Source: Ktedonobacteraceae bacterium
GTDB lineage: Bacteria > Chloroflexota > Ktedonobacteria > Ktedonobacterales > Ktedonobacteraceae
Direction: 5' to 3'
NCBI GenBank assembly: GCA_035653615.1
Contig: DASRBN010000004.1
Span: 124,001-188,000 of the forward strand
Length of the DNA stretch: 64,000 bases
Shown in pieces: positions 1 to 8,157 of this stretch. The notes below the pieces were generated by a model, which worked only from the letters and a program-made list of their open reading frames with translations, did no database searches and was not told the DNA's origin. The position numbers and the translations under genes were made by a program. Positions within the stretch are counted from its first letter, which is position 1. The number at the start of each line of letters is the position of its first letter.

Positions 1-263
1 CTACAAAGTCCTGTAGCGACAGCGGCCTGTCCCTATCCCTACAGGACGACTCGATTCGGTTGTCAAAATTCATCAGCCTATAGACCTACCAGGGCCAGGA
101 CAGGCCACCGCATCCCATTACCACGTAAAACGCTTTCCCCCGCACTCTCTTCAGGAGAGCCTTATGCGAACAGGGTTCTCCCGCTGAGCACTTGCGATGG
201 CCTGACCTGGCCCTGACGGCGCCGGTTACCGGAGGTGGGCGACCACAAGGGTACGTCCCCATC
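1..263. other. Intergenic stretch with palindromic repeat fragments
   Basis: I see no convincing gene here. The stretch holds GC-rich palindromic pieces (CTGTAG...CTACAGG near 11-48) and one copy of a short repeat, GGGCGACCACAAGGG..., at 237-260, directly after the stop codon of the leftward kinase gene. A second copy of the same repeat lies at 27301-27324, also directly after a leftward gene. Confidence 0.5.
237..260. repeat. Short palindromic repeat, copy 1
   Basis: The sequence starts GGGCGACCACAAGGG and ends in CGTCCCC, so its ends can pair as a short hairpin. An almost identical copy is at 27301-27324. Both copies sit a few bases beyond the stop codon of a minus-strand gene, which suggests a dispersed repeat that also serves as a 3'-end hairpin. 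Confidence 0.55.
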
Positions 264-1205
264 TTATGTTGAAAGCAATGGAAGCTCAACGAAAAACGTA
301 CTGCCGCTGCCTTCCTGCGATTCACACCAGATTTGGCCGCCGTGACGATCCACGATCTCTTTGCAAATGGTAAGGCCCAGCCCAAGGCCGCCATGCGGTG
401 ATGCCTGCAGGTCTGGACCGCGATAAAAAGGCTCGAAGACTCGCGCTTGCTGGTCCTCTGGAATGCCTGTTCCAAAATCGCGAACTTTGACGAGTACGGT
501 ATTCTCAAGTCGGGATAGGTAGACTTCGACCGGGCTTGCAGGCGAAGAGTATTTCAGGGCGTTGTTCACTAAATTGATGATCAGGTTGTGCATCCTATTA
601 GAATCGGCCTGCAGCAGAATGGGCGTCGTTGGGGCAATCAAGGTGATTTTGCGGTTTGAAAGGAGCATCTCTTGTTCAACGACCTGGTGGCAGATATCTG
701 AAAGGTTACACGTCTCCCTGTGTAGTCCGATGTTTCCAGCACGAATATTACTCAGTTCGAGCAATTCATTCACTACAGCGTTCAGGCGGCGGGTCTGACC
801 ATCGATACTCTCTAGCGCAGTGCGAATTACTGCCATTTCGGGCGAGAGTTCTTTATGACGCGCTAAACGCCGCAAGAGCAACTGGGTATGCCCGCTGATG
901 GTGGTCATAGGCGTTCTCAACTCGTGCGACGCGACCGTGATGAACTGATCTTCCAGTTCGGTCGCCTGCCGGAGCTCCAAATCTTCCTTAACGGGTTCAA
1001 TAGTATAGTTTTGAGGCGGCTGCTTGTTCGTGTGAGAAGGAGATACTTTTCCCCACAAGCGGTAGATGGAGATGATAAATCCTGAGAGCAGCAGGTTGAG
1101 TACACGCTGTATGAACCGGAATGCAAAGGTAAGCGGCACTCCGATCAAGTATCCGAGTGCTGAGCGCTGCTTCTGGGATTTCACAATTGAATGATGTTGA
1201 TTCAT
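264..1205 (-). CDS. Sensor histidine kinase
   Basis: This is a 313-residue two-component sensor kinase that should autophosphorylate on histidine and pass phosphate to a response regulator not seen in this window. A hydrophobic segment lies near the N-terminus (about residues 22-48). It is followed by a HisKA dimerisation helix with the H-box ASHELRTPM, then a HATPase_c domain with the N-box (NLVNNALKY) and the G-boxes (DFGTGIPEDQ, GLGLGLTICKEI). I chose the ATG at 1205 because GGGGAA stands just upstream; longer in-frame starts reach 1274. There is no recognisable extracellular sensor domain, so the signal cannot be guessed. The family assignment is firm; the role is unknown. Confidence 0.88.
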   Translation of the reverse strand: MNQHHSIVKSQKQRSALGYLIGVPLTFAFRFIQRVLNLLLSGFIISIYRLWGKVSPSHTNKQPPQNYTIEPVKEDLELRQATELEDQFITVASHELRTPMTTISGHTQLLLRRLARHKELSPEMAVIRTALESIDGQTRRLNAVVNELLELSNIRAGNIGLHRETCNLSDICHQVVEQEMLLSNRKITLIAPTTPILLQADSNRMHNLIINLVNNALKYSSPASPVEVYLSRLENTVLVKVRDFGTGIPEDQQARVFEPFYRGPDLQASPHGGLGLGLTICKEIVDRHGGQIWCESQEGSGSTFFVELPLLST

Positions 1206-1695
1206 CTCTGTTCCCCGTTGAGACGATTCGAGTCTCATAGAAGTTGTTGGGCGCCTATTCTCAACCTGGATCATACTCTTGTGTCTCCGAATAGTCCTCT
1301 ACGAAAAATGCTCATGCTCTGATTGGCTGCATATAGAATAGCTAGAATGGAGAAGCTATTCTGAATGGATTTCCTTATCCTACAAAGGGACACGAAATGC
1401 CGAAAAGCATGGTTTCATATTTTCGGCGTGAATGAGCCTGACAAGCTAATTTGGTGGAGGACGAAAAATATTTTCAATTGAATGGCTTCCCAACCCTGTT
1501 CCGCTTTTGGGCAATCACCAGCTATCTGGCGTTGTCAGTAAACGTGTCCATAGTATAAGATGTTTAGTAGAGAAGCATGGTTTGCCTGTAGATGCTCTTC
1601 GCGGGATTTTTGAGCCAGGGGTAGGGGTAATGAGAGCCTCCGGAGGAGGGCAGGCGCCAGGTGCTGTCCCTACGAAAAAGATGAGGAATGCTACG
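1206..1695. other. Intergenic region between kinase and carboxylase genes
   Basis: This stretch separates divergent genes. It contains a candidate rightward promoter at 1532-1559 and a fragment of the CAGGCGCCAGGTGCTGTCCC-type repeat at about 1650-1675. An in-frame extension of the carboxylase upstream to 1507 shows no family homology, so I treat it as noncoding. Confidence 0.45.
1532..1559 (+). promoter_or_regulatory. Candidate sigma-70 promoter for the carboxylase operon
   Basis: TTGTCA at 1532-1537 and TATAAG at 1554-1559 are separated by 16 bp. They lie about 137 bp upstream of the chosen carboxylase start. This is a sequence-pattern prediction only. Confidence 0.4.
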
Positions 1696-3711
1696 ATGTT
1701 CAAGAAACTATTGGTTGCGAACCGGGGCGAAATAGCTGTTCGCATCATGGCGACGTGCCGTGAAATGGGGGTACAGACCGTCGCGGTTTATTCAGACGCC
1801 GACCGTCATATGCGCCATGTAGAGCTGGCGGATGAGGCGTATTACATCGGCCCGGCGCCGGCCACGCAAAGTTACCTGCGCATAGATACGATGATCGATG
1901 TTGCGAAAAAAAGTGGCGCTGAAGCTATTCATCCCGGCTACGGGTTCCTTTCCGAAAATGCCGATTTCGCCGAAGCATGCGAGCGGGCCGGCATCATTTT
2001 TGTTGGTCCGCCCGCGGCTGCGATGCGTTTGATGGGATCAAAGATTTCGGCCCGGCAGCTGGCGCAATCGGTTGGTGTGCCTACTGTTCCCGGTTATAAC
2101 GGTGAAAGCCAGGATGATGAGATATTGATGCGCGAGGCGCGGCGCATTGGTTTTCCCCTGCTCATCAAGGCGGCAGCGGGTGGAGGGGGCAAGGGGATGC
2201 GCGAGGTATATGAGGCCTCGGATTTCATGGATCAACTGGCGGGGGCGAGACGAGAGGCTCTGGCATCGTTTGGCGACGCCACCGTCTTTCTCGAACGCCT
2301 GGTATTACAGCCACGGCATATCGAAATACAGGTGCTTGGTGATACTTTTGGCAATCTCATTCACCTGGGTGAGCGCGAATGCTCGATCCAGCGCCGTCAC
2401 CAGAAGATTATCGAGGAGAGTCCATCGGTTGCGTTGACGGCGGCACTGCGCGAGGAAATGGGAGAGACTGCCGTCCGTCTTGCCAAAGCCGCGGGGTATG
2501 TGAACGCGGGCACGCTTGAGTTCATGCTCGATACCGAAAAGCAGTACTATTTTCTTGAAATGAATACACGCCTGCAGGTTGAACATCCGGTGACCGAGCT
2601 GGTTACAGGCTTCGACCTTGTGCGGCACCAGTTGCTGATTGCCGCGGGCGAGCCATTAGCCATCCGGCAGCAAGAGGTTCATCCGCGCGGCCATGCGATA
2701 GAAACCCGCCTGTACGCCGAAGACCCCGACCATAACTTTATCCCTTCGACCGGCACAGTGACGCGATTTATACAGCCGCGGGGACCTGGTATTCGCGTCG
2801 ATAGCGGCATCCGCAGCGGAGATGAGATCACGCAGTTTTACGATCCCATGATCGCCAAGTTGATCGTCTACGGCGAAGACCGTGCGGCGGCCATCGCGCG
2901 TTTGCAAGATGCATTGGAGCAGACGACCGTTTTCGGCGTCAAGACGAATGCCCAATTGCTGCTCGCCATTGCTAAAAATAAGGACTTTCAAGAAGGCCAG
3001 ACCTATACGAACTTTCTGGAAGCATCCGGGTTGATGAAGGAGGGTATTTTCCAGCAGGAGGCGCGGTTAGACCTGTTGAAGCGGGTGCTGCAAGCGGCGG
3101 CATTATATGAAGTCGCGGGCGCGGTAAAAGAAAGCGATGCGTATAACCATCACGCGAATCCCTGGCTGGCGCTTGGACCATGGCGCATGTTTGGGGAGAT
3201 CAGGCATGTTGTCTATGAATACCAGGGAGAGGCGCGCAGGCTGGCTTTATGGCAAGATAGAGAGGATAATGGAGCCTGGAACGTGCAAGTAGATGACGGG
3301 CCGGCGGAGAAGATCACCTGCGCTTTTGACAATGAGGGCTTTGTGCTGTTGCGACAGGGTAACGCGCAAACGCATGCCTATGTGCAGCGCAATGAACGTG
3401 AGATGCAGGTTGCCCTTGGAGGGTATATATATCGTCTTGGTCGCCGTCGTCCGCCGGATGTAAATACAGCAGGACATGGCGGCGGAGCCGGGCACGCGCA
3501 GGAAGCGCTTACCGCGCCCATGGCAGGCACAATCGTCAAGGTGCAGGTAAAGGAAGGGGATACAGTTGAACAGCGCCAGGTGCTGGTGATCCTGAGCGCT
3601 ATGAAGATGGAGCATACAATCGTGGCTCCCTATAAGGGCAAAGTTAGTCGCATACATTACACGGAAGGCGACGTGGTTCAGGGTGGGGCCGTTATTGTGG
3701 AAATGGAATAA
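1696..3711 (+). CDS. Biotin-dependent acyl-CoA carboxylase, alpha subunit (biotin carboxylase + BCCP)
   Basis: This 671-residue protein carries out ATP-dependent carboxylation of its own biotin, for transfer to an acyl-CoA by a separate beta subunit. It begins with the canonical biotin carboxylase N-terminus (KKLLVANRGEIAVRI). It has the glycine-rich ATP-grasp loop (KAAAGGGGKGM), the catalytic EMNTRLQVEHPVTE stretch, and a C-terminal biotinyl domain with the biotin-lysine motif SAMKMEH. This N-BC-BCCP-C layout is that of methylcrotonyl-, propionyl- or acetyl-CoA carboxylase alpha chains, and the substrate cannot be told from this subunit. I chose ATG 1696 because it starts the family core and has GAGGAA upstream; ATG 1681 and 1507 are alternatives. 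The next gene starts 18 bp later and is probably cotranscribed. No carboxyltransferase subunit is in the window. Confidence 0.93.
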   Translation: MFKKLLVANRGEIAVRIMATCREMGVQTVAVYSDADRHMRHVELADEAYYIGPAPATQSYLRIDTMIDVAKKSGAEAIHPGYGFLSENADFAEACERAGIIFVGPPAAAMRLMGSKISARQLAQSVGVPTVPGYNGESQDDEILMREARRIGFPLLIKAAAGGGGKGMREVYEASDFMDQLAGARREALASFGDATVFLERLVLQPRHIEIQVLGDTFGNLIHLGERECSIQRRHQKIIEESPSVALTAALREEMGETAVRLAKAAGYVNAGTLEFMLDTEKQYYFLEMNTRLQVEHPVTELVTGFDLVRHQLLIAAGEPLAIRQQEVHPRGHAIETRLYAEDPDHNFIPSTGTVTRFIQPRGPGIRVDSGIRSGDEITQFYDPMIAKLIVYGEDRAAAIARLQDALEQTTVFGVKTNAQLLLAIAKNKDFQEGQTYTNFLEASGLMKEGIFQQEARLDLLKRVLQAAALYEVAGAVKESDAYNHHANPWLALGPWRMFGEIRHVVYEYQGEARRLALWQDREDNGAWNVQVDDGPAEKITCAFDNEGFVLLRQGNAQTHAYVQRNEREMQVALGGYIYRLGRRRPPDVNTAGHGGGAGHAQEALTAPMAGTIVKVQVKEGDTVEQRQVLVILSAMKMEHTIVAPYKGKVSRIHYTEGDVVQGGAVIVEME

Positions 3712-3729
3712 GGTGAAAGGATTATTTAG

Positions 3730-4632
3730 ATGCAAGTAGGTTTTATTGGCATTGGCGTCATGGGACGCCCGATGACGCTCAATTTACTGAAGGCGGGACA
3801 TCATGTCACTATTTTTGCTCGCCATCCTGAGAAGCCGGAGGTGCAGGAAGTCATTAACGCGGGCGCCAAATTAGCCCCTTCGTCGCGCGCGGTAGCCATG
3901 GCATCAGAAGTCGTGATTACGATGGTGCCCAATTCGATGCAGGTGGAAGAGGTTGTGGCAGGCCCACAGGGTATATTCGAGGGCGCGCGTAAGGGGTTGA
4001 TCATTATCGATATGAGTACAATCGCGCCATCCGTCAGTCGCAAGCTGGCGCAGGATGCCGGCAAGTATGGCGCTCATTTTCTCGATGCGCCCGTAAGCGG
4101 CGGGTCGCAGGGCGCGGTGAACGGCACCTTGACGATCATGGTCGGGGGCGAGCGAGAGATATTCGAGCAGGCACTGCCGGTTCTGGAGGCGATGGGCAAG
4201 AAAGAAAATATTTTTCACGTTGGGCCGAACGGTACGGGCGAGGTGGTCAAGATTGTTAATAACATCTTATGTGGCGCTATAGCGGCATCTATCGCCGAGG
4301 CATTTACGCTGGGAGTCAAGGCCGGAGCCGATGTGAATACAATGGCAAAGATCATCGGAGTCAGTACAGGCGCGAGCTGGCAGCTTTCCAATCAATTCCC
4401 ACTACGGGCGTTTCAGGGCAATTTTCAGCCCGGCTTCATGACCGACCTGTTGCATAAGGACCTGGGATTGGCGCTCGATCTTGCAGCGGAGAATATGACG
4501 CCGGCAGCTATGACGGCCCTCACGCGTCAGCTGTTCGAGATGGCCCGCGCCGAAGGTTTCGGGCGCGAGGATTATACATCGGTGATTAAGGTGCTGGAAA
4601 AGATGGCAGCTGTGGAGGTGAGAAGCGAGTAA
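3730..4632 (+). CDS. 3-hydroxyisobutyrate dehydrogenase family NAD(P)-dependent oxidoreductase
   Basis: The protein has 300 residues, the usual length for beta-hydroxyacid dehydrogenases. An N-terminal Rossmann fold carries the dinucleotide motif GFIGIGVMGRPMTLNL. The substrate-binding signature DAPVSGGSQGA (about residues 119-129) and the catalytic region GPNGTGEVVKIVNNIL with its lysine (about residue 175) are all present. The family oxidises 3-hydroxyisobutyrate, tartronate semialdehyde or related acids. Its place right after a biotin-dependent acyl-CoA carboxylase suggests branched-chain amino-acid or acyl-CoA catabolism (valine degradation), but this is inferred from context. The exact substrate is not visible. 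Confidence 0.88.
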   Translation: MQVGFIGIGVMGRPMTLNLLKAGHHVTIFARHPEKPEVQEVINAGAKLAPSSRAVAMASEVVITMVPNSMQVEEVVAGPQGIFEGARKGLIIIDMSTIAPSVSRKLAQDAGKYGAHFLDAPVSGGSQGAVNGTLTIMVGGEREIFEQALPVLEAMGKKENIFHVGPNGTGEVVKIVNNILCGAIAASIAEAFTLGVKAGADVNTMAKIIGVSTGASWQLSNQFPLRAFQGNFQPGFMTDLLHKDLGLALDLAAENMTPAAMTALTRQLFEMARAEGFGREDYTSVIKVLEKMAAVEVRSE

Positions 4633-4645
4633 CGTGATGAATGCC

Positions 4646-4710
4646 AGGACAGGCACCAGGCGCAGTCTCTACAGTAGAATCCTGTAGGGACTGCGCCTGG
4701 TGCCTGTCCT
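4646..4710. repeat. Large imperfect palindrome (29-bp arms)
   Basis: The left arm at 4646-4674 (starting AGGACAGGCACCAGG) is the reverse complement of the right arm at 4682-4710 with one mismatch, around a 7-base loop. It lies 13 bp after the stop codon of the dehydrogenase and upstream of the MNT gene promoter. Related fragments occur at 1650-1675 and in 1-120. It may act as a terminator, but its dispersed relatives make it a repeat family. Confidence 0.8.
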
Positions 4711-4716
4711 CGTAGC

Positions 4717-4746
4717 TTGTCTCTTTATTGATAAGTTTGGTACAAT
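4717..4746 (+). promoter_or_regulatory. Candidate promoter of the MNT gene
   Basis: TTGTCT at 4717-4722 and TACAAT at 4741-4746 are spaced by 18 bp. The start codon at 4798 lies about 45 bp past the predicted transcription start. Prediction by pattern only. Confidence 0.5.
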
Positions 4747-4797
4747 AGCGGCAGAAGGCAAAACAGGGCATGTATATCCGCGAGGAGGACTATAAAT

Positions 4798-5088
4798 ATG
4801 TCACTGCAAACACTTGTGAAGGAAAAGCGCGAAGACATCCTGCGCATCGCCTCTGAGTACGGCGCCTACAATGTACGTATCTTCGGGTCGGTCGCGCGAG
4901 GAGAAGATGACGAGAGAAGCGATATCGATTTCCTGGTGGATATGGAAAAAGGCCGCAGCCTGTTCGACCTTGGCGGACTGCTGATGGACCTTCAGGATTT
5001 GCTAGGGCATGATGTGGATGTAGTAACAGAGGATGGTCTGCGGGAGCGCATTAAAGACCGCGTTCTAAGAGAAGCCGTTTCTATATGA
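4798..5088 (+). CDS. MNT-type minimal nucleotidyltransferase (MntA-like antitoxin family)
   Basis: This 96-residue protein is a minimal Pol-beta-type nucleotidyltransferase. The signature [19 protein letters not shown] gives the G-S...D-x-D metal-binding motif (about residues 30-50), and a further acidic VDVVTEDGL strand follows. In established HEPN/MNT pairs, such proteins AMPylate or neutralise a HEPN toxin encoded just downstream. Here the stop codon overlaps an ATG (ATGA at 5085-5088) in the usual coupled fashion, but the frame that follows closes after seven codons. The partner therefore appears lost, making this an orphan. The start has a GAGGAGG Shine-Dalgarno upstream. Confidence 0.85.
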   Translation: MSLQTLVKEKREDILRIASEYGAYNVRIFGSVARGEDDERSDIDFLVDMEKGRSLFDLGGLLMDLQDLLGHDVDVVTEDGLRERIKDRVLREAVSI

Positions 5089-5182
5089 GAGATCGAAGCA
5101 TTGTTTGATAGTACAAGAGAACGGATATCTGCGATGATGGTCGGCTCCTCTCTTGATAACATTATGTCGTACCTTTCTTTAG
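5085..5182 (+). pseudogene. Possible remnant of a HEPN partner gene
   Basis: An ATG at 5085 overlaps the MNT stop codon in the arrangement typical of MNT-HEPN pairs. It encodes only seven residues before a stop. A different frame over 5088-5180 stays open and reads as a short helical, charged peptide, which would fit a frameshifted and truncated HEPN toxin. The homology is too weak to confirm by eye. Confidence 0.25.
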
Positions 5183-5186
5183 GATA

Positions 5187-5216
5187 AACCCGAGTGACCA
5201 GATCGTCACTCGGGTT
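5187..5216 (-). terminator. Intrinsic terminator of the Hsp20 gene
   Basis: AACCCGAGTGAC at 5187-5198 pairs perfectly with GTCACTCGGGTT at 5205-5216 around a 6-base loop, followed on the minus strand by TTTATCC. It lies 21 bp beyond the Hsp20 stop codon. The symmetric stem could also stop rightward transcription from the MNT gene. Confidence 0.75.
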
Positions 5217-5237
5217 CAAATGCCACCCTACCCCCAA

Positions 5238-5675
5238 TTATTTCTTAGCGGTCACTTTCACGGTGCGGGCCTTGACATGCTCGGCCTTGGGCAGATTGAG
5301 CATCAGGATACCATTCTCGTAGGTAGCCTCGGCGCGGTCGGCGTTAATGGGAGCCGGCAGCGTGAAAGACTGCTGGTACTGGCCGGACTGGAAACCATTC
5401 CAGTGGACCGTCGCGCCCTGCGGAATCTGTACATTGGTCTGCCACTTCAGCGTCAGCGTATCCTGCTGCGCGGTGATCTCTACTGTGTCAGCATTGGCGC
5501 CCGGCATCGGAATCTGGAGAATGAAGCCATCCGGCGTCTCGAACAGGTTGGCGGTAATTCCACCGCGATTGAGCATATTGCGGGAGATGAAGCTGTCCTC
5601 GAAGAGGCGGTCCATCGCGTCGCGCAACGAAACAACTTCATTGAATGGATTGTAACGAGTCAGGTTATTTGCCAT
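5238..5675 (-). CDS. Hsp20/alpha-crystallin small heat-shock protein
   Basis: This is a 145-residue cytoplasmic holdase chaperone. The N-terminal arm (RYNPFNEVVSLRDAMDRLFEDSF) is typical of the class. The alpha-crystallin domain follows, ending in the conserved ENGILMLNLPKAE (consensus A-x-x-x-n-GvL), with a C-terminal KARTVKVTAKK extension. Reading frames extend upstream to 5912, but I placed the start at 5675. AAGGAAGGAG stands there at ideal spacing, and the family begins there. No CIRCE or other heat-shock operator was recognised in the 5' region. The gene stands alone, with its own terminator. Confidence 0.93.
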   Translation of the reverse strand: MANNLTRYNPFNEVVSLRDAMDRLFEDSFISRNMLNRGGITANLFETPDGFILQIPMPGANADTVEITAQQDTLTLKWQTNVQIPQGATVHWNGFQSGQYQQSFTLPAPINADRAEATYENGILMLNLPKAEHVKARTVKVTAKK

Positions 5676-5912
5676 TGTTTTACTCCTTCCTTTCCGAGAA
5701 TTCTCTAGTACTCCTGAACTTATCTTTTGAACCCGCTCTACCACATCCCCACTCCCGCCCCTACTTTTGAGCAGGTTCTTATTTCGTTTCTCTGCTGTAA
5801 GAATAGCGCAACCACTATTAGAATCGCGTATACGAAGTGTAAGAATTTTGTTAGAAAGCTTGATAGGAAGAGTATCAAACCATAACCCCCATTGGTGTCC
5901 TCTCGACGCCAT

Positions 5913-5941
5913 ACCGCGATTCTGCTACAATGCTGTAAAAC
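5913..5941 (+). promoter_or_regulatory. Candidate sigma-70 promoter of tyrS-mtnP
   Basis: TCGACG at 5913-5918 and TACAAT at 5936-5941 are 17 bp apart, and the tyrS start codon follows 30 bp later. The short leader leaves no room for a T-box, which is otherwise common before tyrosyl-tRNA synthetases in Gram-positives. Confidence 0.55.
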
Positions 5942-5971
5942 AAGCGAACGTATGCAGGGAAGGGAACCATC

Positions 5972-7207
5972 ATGACAGTAGCACAACATTTCACACAGGA
6001 AGCGATAGAACACGTCCTCAAACGAGGCGTGGTACAGATCGAGAAGGAAGACGAGTTGCGCCGCCTGCTCTTAGAAGGCAACCACGGCCAGCCGCTGCGC
6101 GTAAAGCTGGGTGTGGACCCCAGTCACTATGATCTCACGATAGGTCATGCCGTCGTTTTCCGCAAACTGCGCCAGTTCCAGCAACTCGGCCATAAAGCCG
6201 TCGTTGTCATTGGCGACTGGACGGCTCGCCTGGGTGATCCGAGCGGGCGCGAGGATGCTCGCAAGCCACTCAGCGCTGAACAGGTCGCGGAGAATGCCCG
6301 CACCTACCTGGATCAATTCTTCAGAATAGTCGATCCCAATCTGACCGAGGTGCGCTGGCAGAGCGAATGGTACGATGCATTCGGTCTGGCTGATGCCCTC
6401 AAGCTGCTCGGTCATAAAACCGTGGCCCAGATGCTGGAACGCGACGATTTCTCCAAACGCTACAGAAGCGGCACCGAAATCTACCTCTCCGAGTTCGTCT
6501 ATCCTCTCCTGCAAGGGTACGATTCGGTCGCTTTGCATTCCGATGTCGAGATCGGCGGCACCGACCAGACGTTCAATCTGCTGGTCGGGCGCGAGCTGCA
6601 GCCCATTTTTGGACAGCCCGCGCAGCAAATCCTGACCTTGCAGCTCATTGTGGGCCTTGATGGCTTCAAAAAGATGGGTAAATCGCTGAGCAACTACATT
6701 GCCATGACCGCTCCCGCCAACGATATGTTCGGCAAGCTGATGTCACTGCCGGATCATGCCATGATGAGCTACTTTGAGACGTTAACTGACGTGCCAGGGG
6801 CCGAACTGGACGAATTGAGCCGCGAGATGGCGGAGGGTTCGCTCAATCCGCGGGATGTCAAATTGCGCATGGCGCGAGAGATTGTCACCAACTTCCATGA
6901 TGCAGCGGCTGCTCAGCAGGCCGAAGAAGCCTTTACGCGCCAGTTCTCTGAGCGCCAACTGCCGGCAGATATTCCTGACTACCCCTTGAGCCAGCCGGTT
7001 GATATTCTCACCTTCATCGTCGATGCAAAGCTGGCGAAGAGCAAGGGTGAGGCACGTCGTCTCATCCAGCAGGGAGGCGTCTCGTTTTTCCCGCAGGGCC
7101 CATCCGACGAGGCTCAGCGTATCGGCGAGATTGATTTTGTGGTGCCTGTGATTGATGGCGCTATTCTCAAGGTGGGAAAGTTGCAGTACGTCAGGATCAG
7201 AGCATAA
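5972..7207 (+). CDS. tyrS: Tyrosyl-tRNA synthetase
   Basis: This 411-residue class I aminoacyl-tRNA synthetase charges tRNA-Tyr. The HIGH-like motif is in the DLTIGHAVVF stretch (about residues 51-60). The region VVIGDWTARLGDPSGRE is typical of the longer bacterial TyrRS type. The KMSKS loop is present as KMGKS, a conservative deviation. An S4 RNA-binding domain closes the protein (DAKLAKSKGEARRLIQQGGV). The gene has a sigma-70-like promoter directly upstream. It is followed 14 bp later by mtnP, so the two probably form an operon. Length and domains match the family well. Confidence 0.95.
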   Translation: MTVAQHFTQEAIEHVLKRGVVQIEKEDELRRLLLEGNHGQPLRVKLGVDPSHYDLTIGHAVVFRKLRQFQQLGHKAVVVIGDWTARLGDPSGREDARKPLSAEQVAENARTYLDQFFRIVDPNLTEVRWQSEWYDAFGLADALKLLGHKTVAQMLERDDFSKRYRSGTEIYLSEFVYPLLQGYDSVALHSDVEIGGTDQTFNLLVGRELQPIFGQPAQQILTLQLIVGLDGFKKMGKSLSNYIAMTAPANDMFGKLMSLPDHAMMSYFETLTDVPGAELDELSREMAEGSLNPRDVKLRMAREIVTNFHDAAAAQQAEEAFTRQFSERQLPADIPDYPLSQPVDILTFIVDAKLAKSKGEARRLIQQGGVSFFPQGPSDEAQRIGEIDFVVPVIDGAILKVGKLQYVRIRA

Positions 7208-7221
7208 GGAGGAGGCAATAT

Positions 7222-8097
7222 ATGCCACACGCAACTATAGGAGTCATCGGCGGCAGCGGACTCTATCGTATGGAGGGAATGACCGAGGTCGAAGAGGTCA
7301 CAGTGGAAACGCCTTTTGGCAGTCCCAGCGATATGATAACCGTGGGCAAGGTTGAAGGAGTTTCGATGGCCTTTCTGCCCCGTCACGGGCGCGGCCATCG
7401 TATTTCGCCAACGGAAATACCCGTGCGTGCCAATATCTGGGCGCTCAAGAGCCTGGGCGTCGAGTGGGTCGTCTCCGTCAGCGCCGTCGGCAGCCTGCGC
7501 GAGCATATCGCTCCTCGCGACCTGATCATCCCCGATCAATTATTTGATCGTACAAAGAGCCGCGTCAACTCCTTTTTCGAGGGCGGCATTGTCGTGCATG
7601 TCACGTTTGCCGATCCATTTTGTTCCACACTCAGCAAACTCCTGATCGAGTCCGCGCAAGAACTGGGCGATGTGAAGGTTCACGTGGGCGGCACCTATGT
7701 CTGTATGGAAGGCCCGCTCTTCTCCACGCGCGCCGAATCGCATGTCTACCGCAGCTGGGGTATGGATATTATCGGCATGACTGCCCTGCCGGAGGCAAAG
7801 CTGGCACGTGAGGCCGAATTATGCTATGCCTGTATCGCCTGCGCCACCGATTACGATAGCTGGCACGAATCCGAGGAATCGGTCACCGTCGAAATGGTCG
7901 TCAGTAATCTGAGCGCCAATGTTGCCAACGCCCAGCGCATTCTTAGAAGTGTGGCCAGGAAGATTCCTGCCGACCGCAGCGCGAACACCTGCGAGTGTCC
8001 GAGCGCCCTTGCCACCGCCATTCTCACCGACCGGTCCAGGATTCCTGAGCAAGTTAAGCAGAAGTACGAGCTGCTCATCAGCAAGTACTTTTCTTGA
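7222..8097 (+). CDS. mtnP: S-methyl-5'-thioadenosine phosphorylase
   Basis: This 291-residue PNP/MTAP-family enzyme splits 5'-methylthioadenosine with phosphate into adenine and methylthioribose-1-phosphate, in methionine salvage. Visible signatures are the N-terminal IGVIGGSGLYRM, the phosphate-binding PRHGRGHRISPTEIP (about residues 53-67), and the MEGPLFSTRAES and GMTALPEAKLAREAELCYACI blocks near the purine and ribose sites. A strong GGAGGAGG ribosome-binding site precedes the ATG, and the gene sits 14 bp after tyrS. Its final codons overlap the -35 box of the SRP RNA promoter, so the next transcription unit begins inside this gene. Confidence 0.94.
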   Translation: MPHATIGVIGGSGLYRMEGMTEVEEVTVETPFGSPSDMITVGKVEGVSMAFLPRHGRGHRISPTEIPVRANIWALKSLGVEWVVSVSAVGSLREHIAPRDLIIPDQLFDRTKSRVNSFFEGGIVVHVTFADPFCSTLSKLLIESAQELGDVKVHVGGTYVCMEGPLFSTRAESHVYRSWGMDIIGMTALPEAKLAREAELCYACIACATDYDSWHESEESVTVEMVVSNLSANVANAQRILRSVARKIPADRSANTCECPSALATAILTDRSRIPEQVKQKYELLISKYFS

Positions 8098-8122
8098 CAT
8101 TTCCCTGCTAGAGTAGTACAAT
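8094..8122 (+). promoter_or_regulatory. Consensus sigma-70 promoter of the SRP RNA-dnaX unit
   Basis: A perfect TTGACA at 8094-8099 and TACAAT at 8117-8122 are separated by exactly 17 bp. The -35 overlaps the mtnP stop codon. The transcript should start near 8129, before the SRP RNA. Such a strong promoter fits an abundant stable RNA. Confidence 0.85.
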
Positions 8123-8157
8123 GACTGTGTTCCAGGGAGATGATATCAAACGGAACA

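Noticed and set aside
86-508. Leftward open frame overlapping the histidine kinase end
   Set aside because: It lies in another frame of the kinase gene and repeats, with no domain, no ribosome site and arginine-rich nonsense composition.
5942-5971. T-box or other leader before tyrS
   Set aside because: Only about 30 bp separate the predicted -10 box and the start codon, too short for a T-box.
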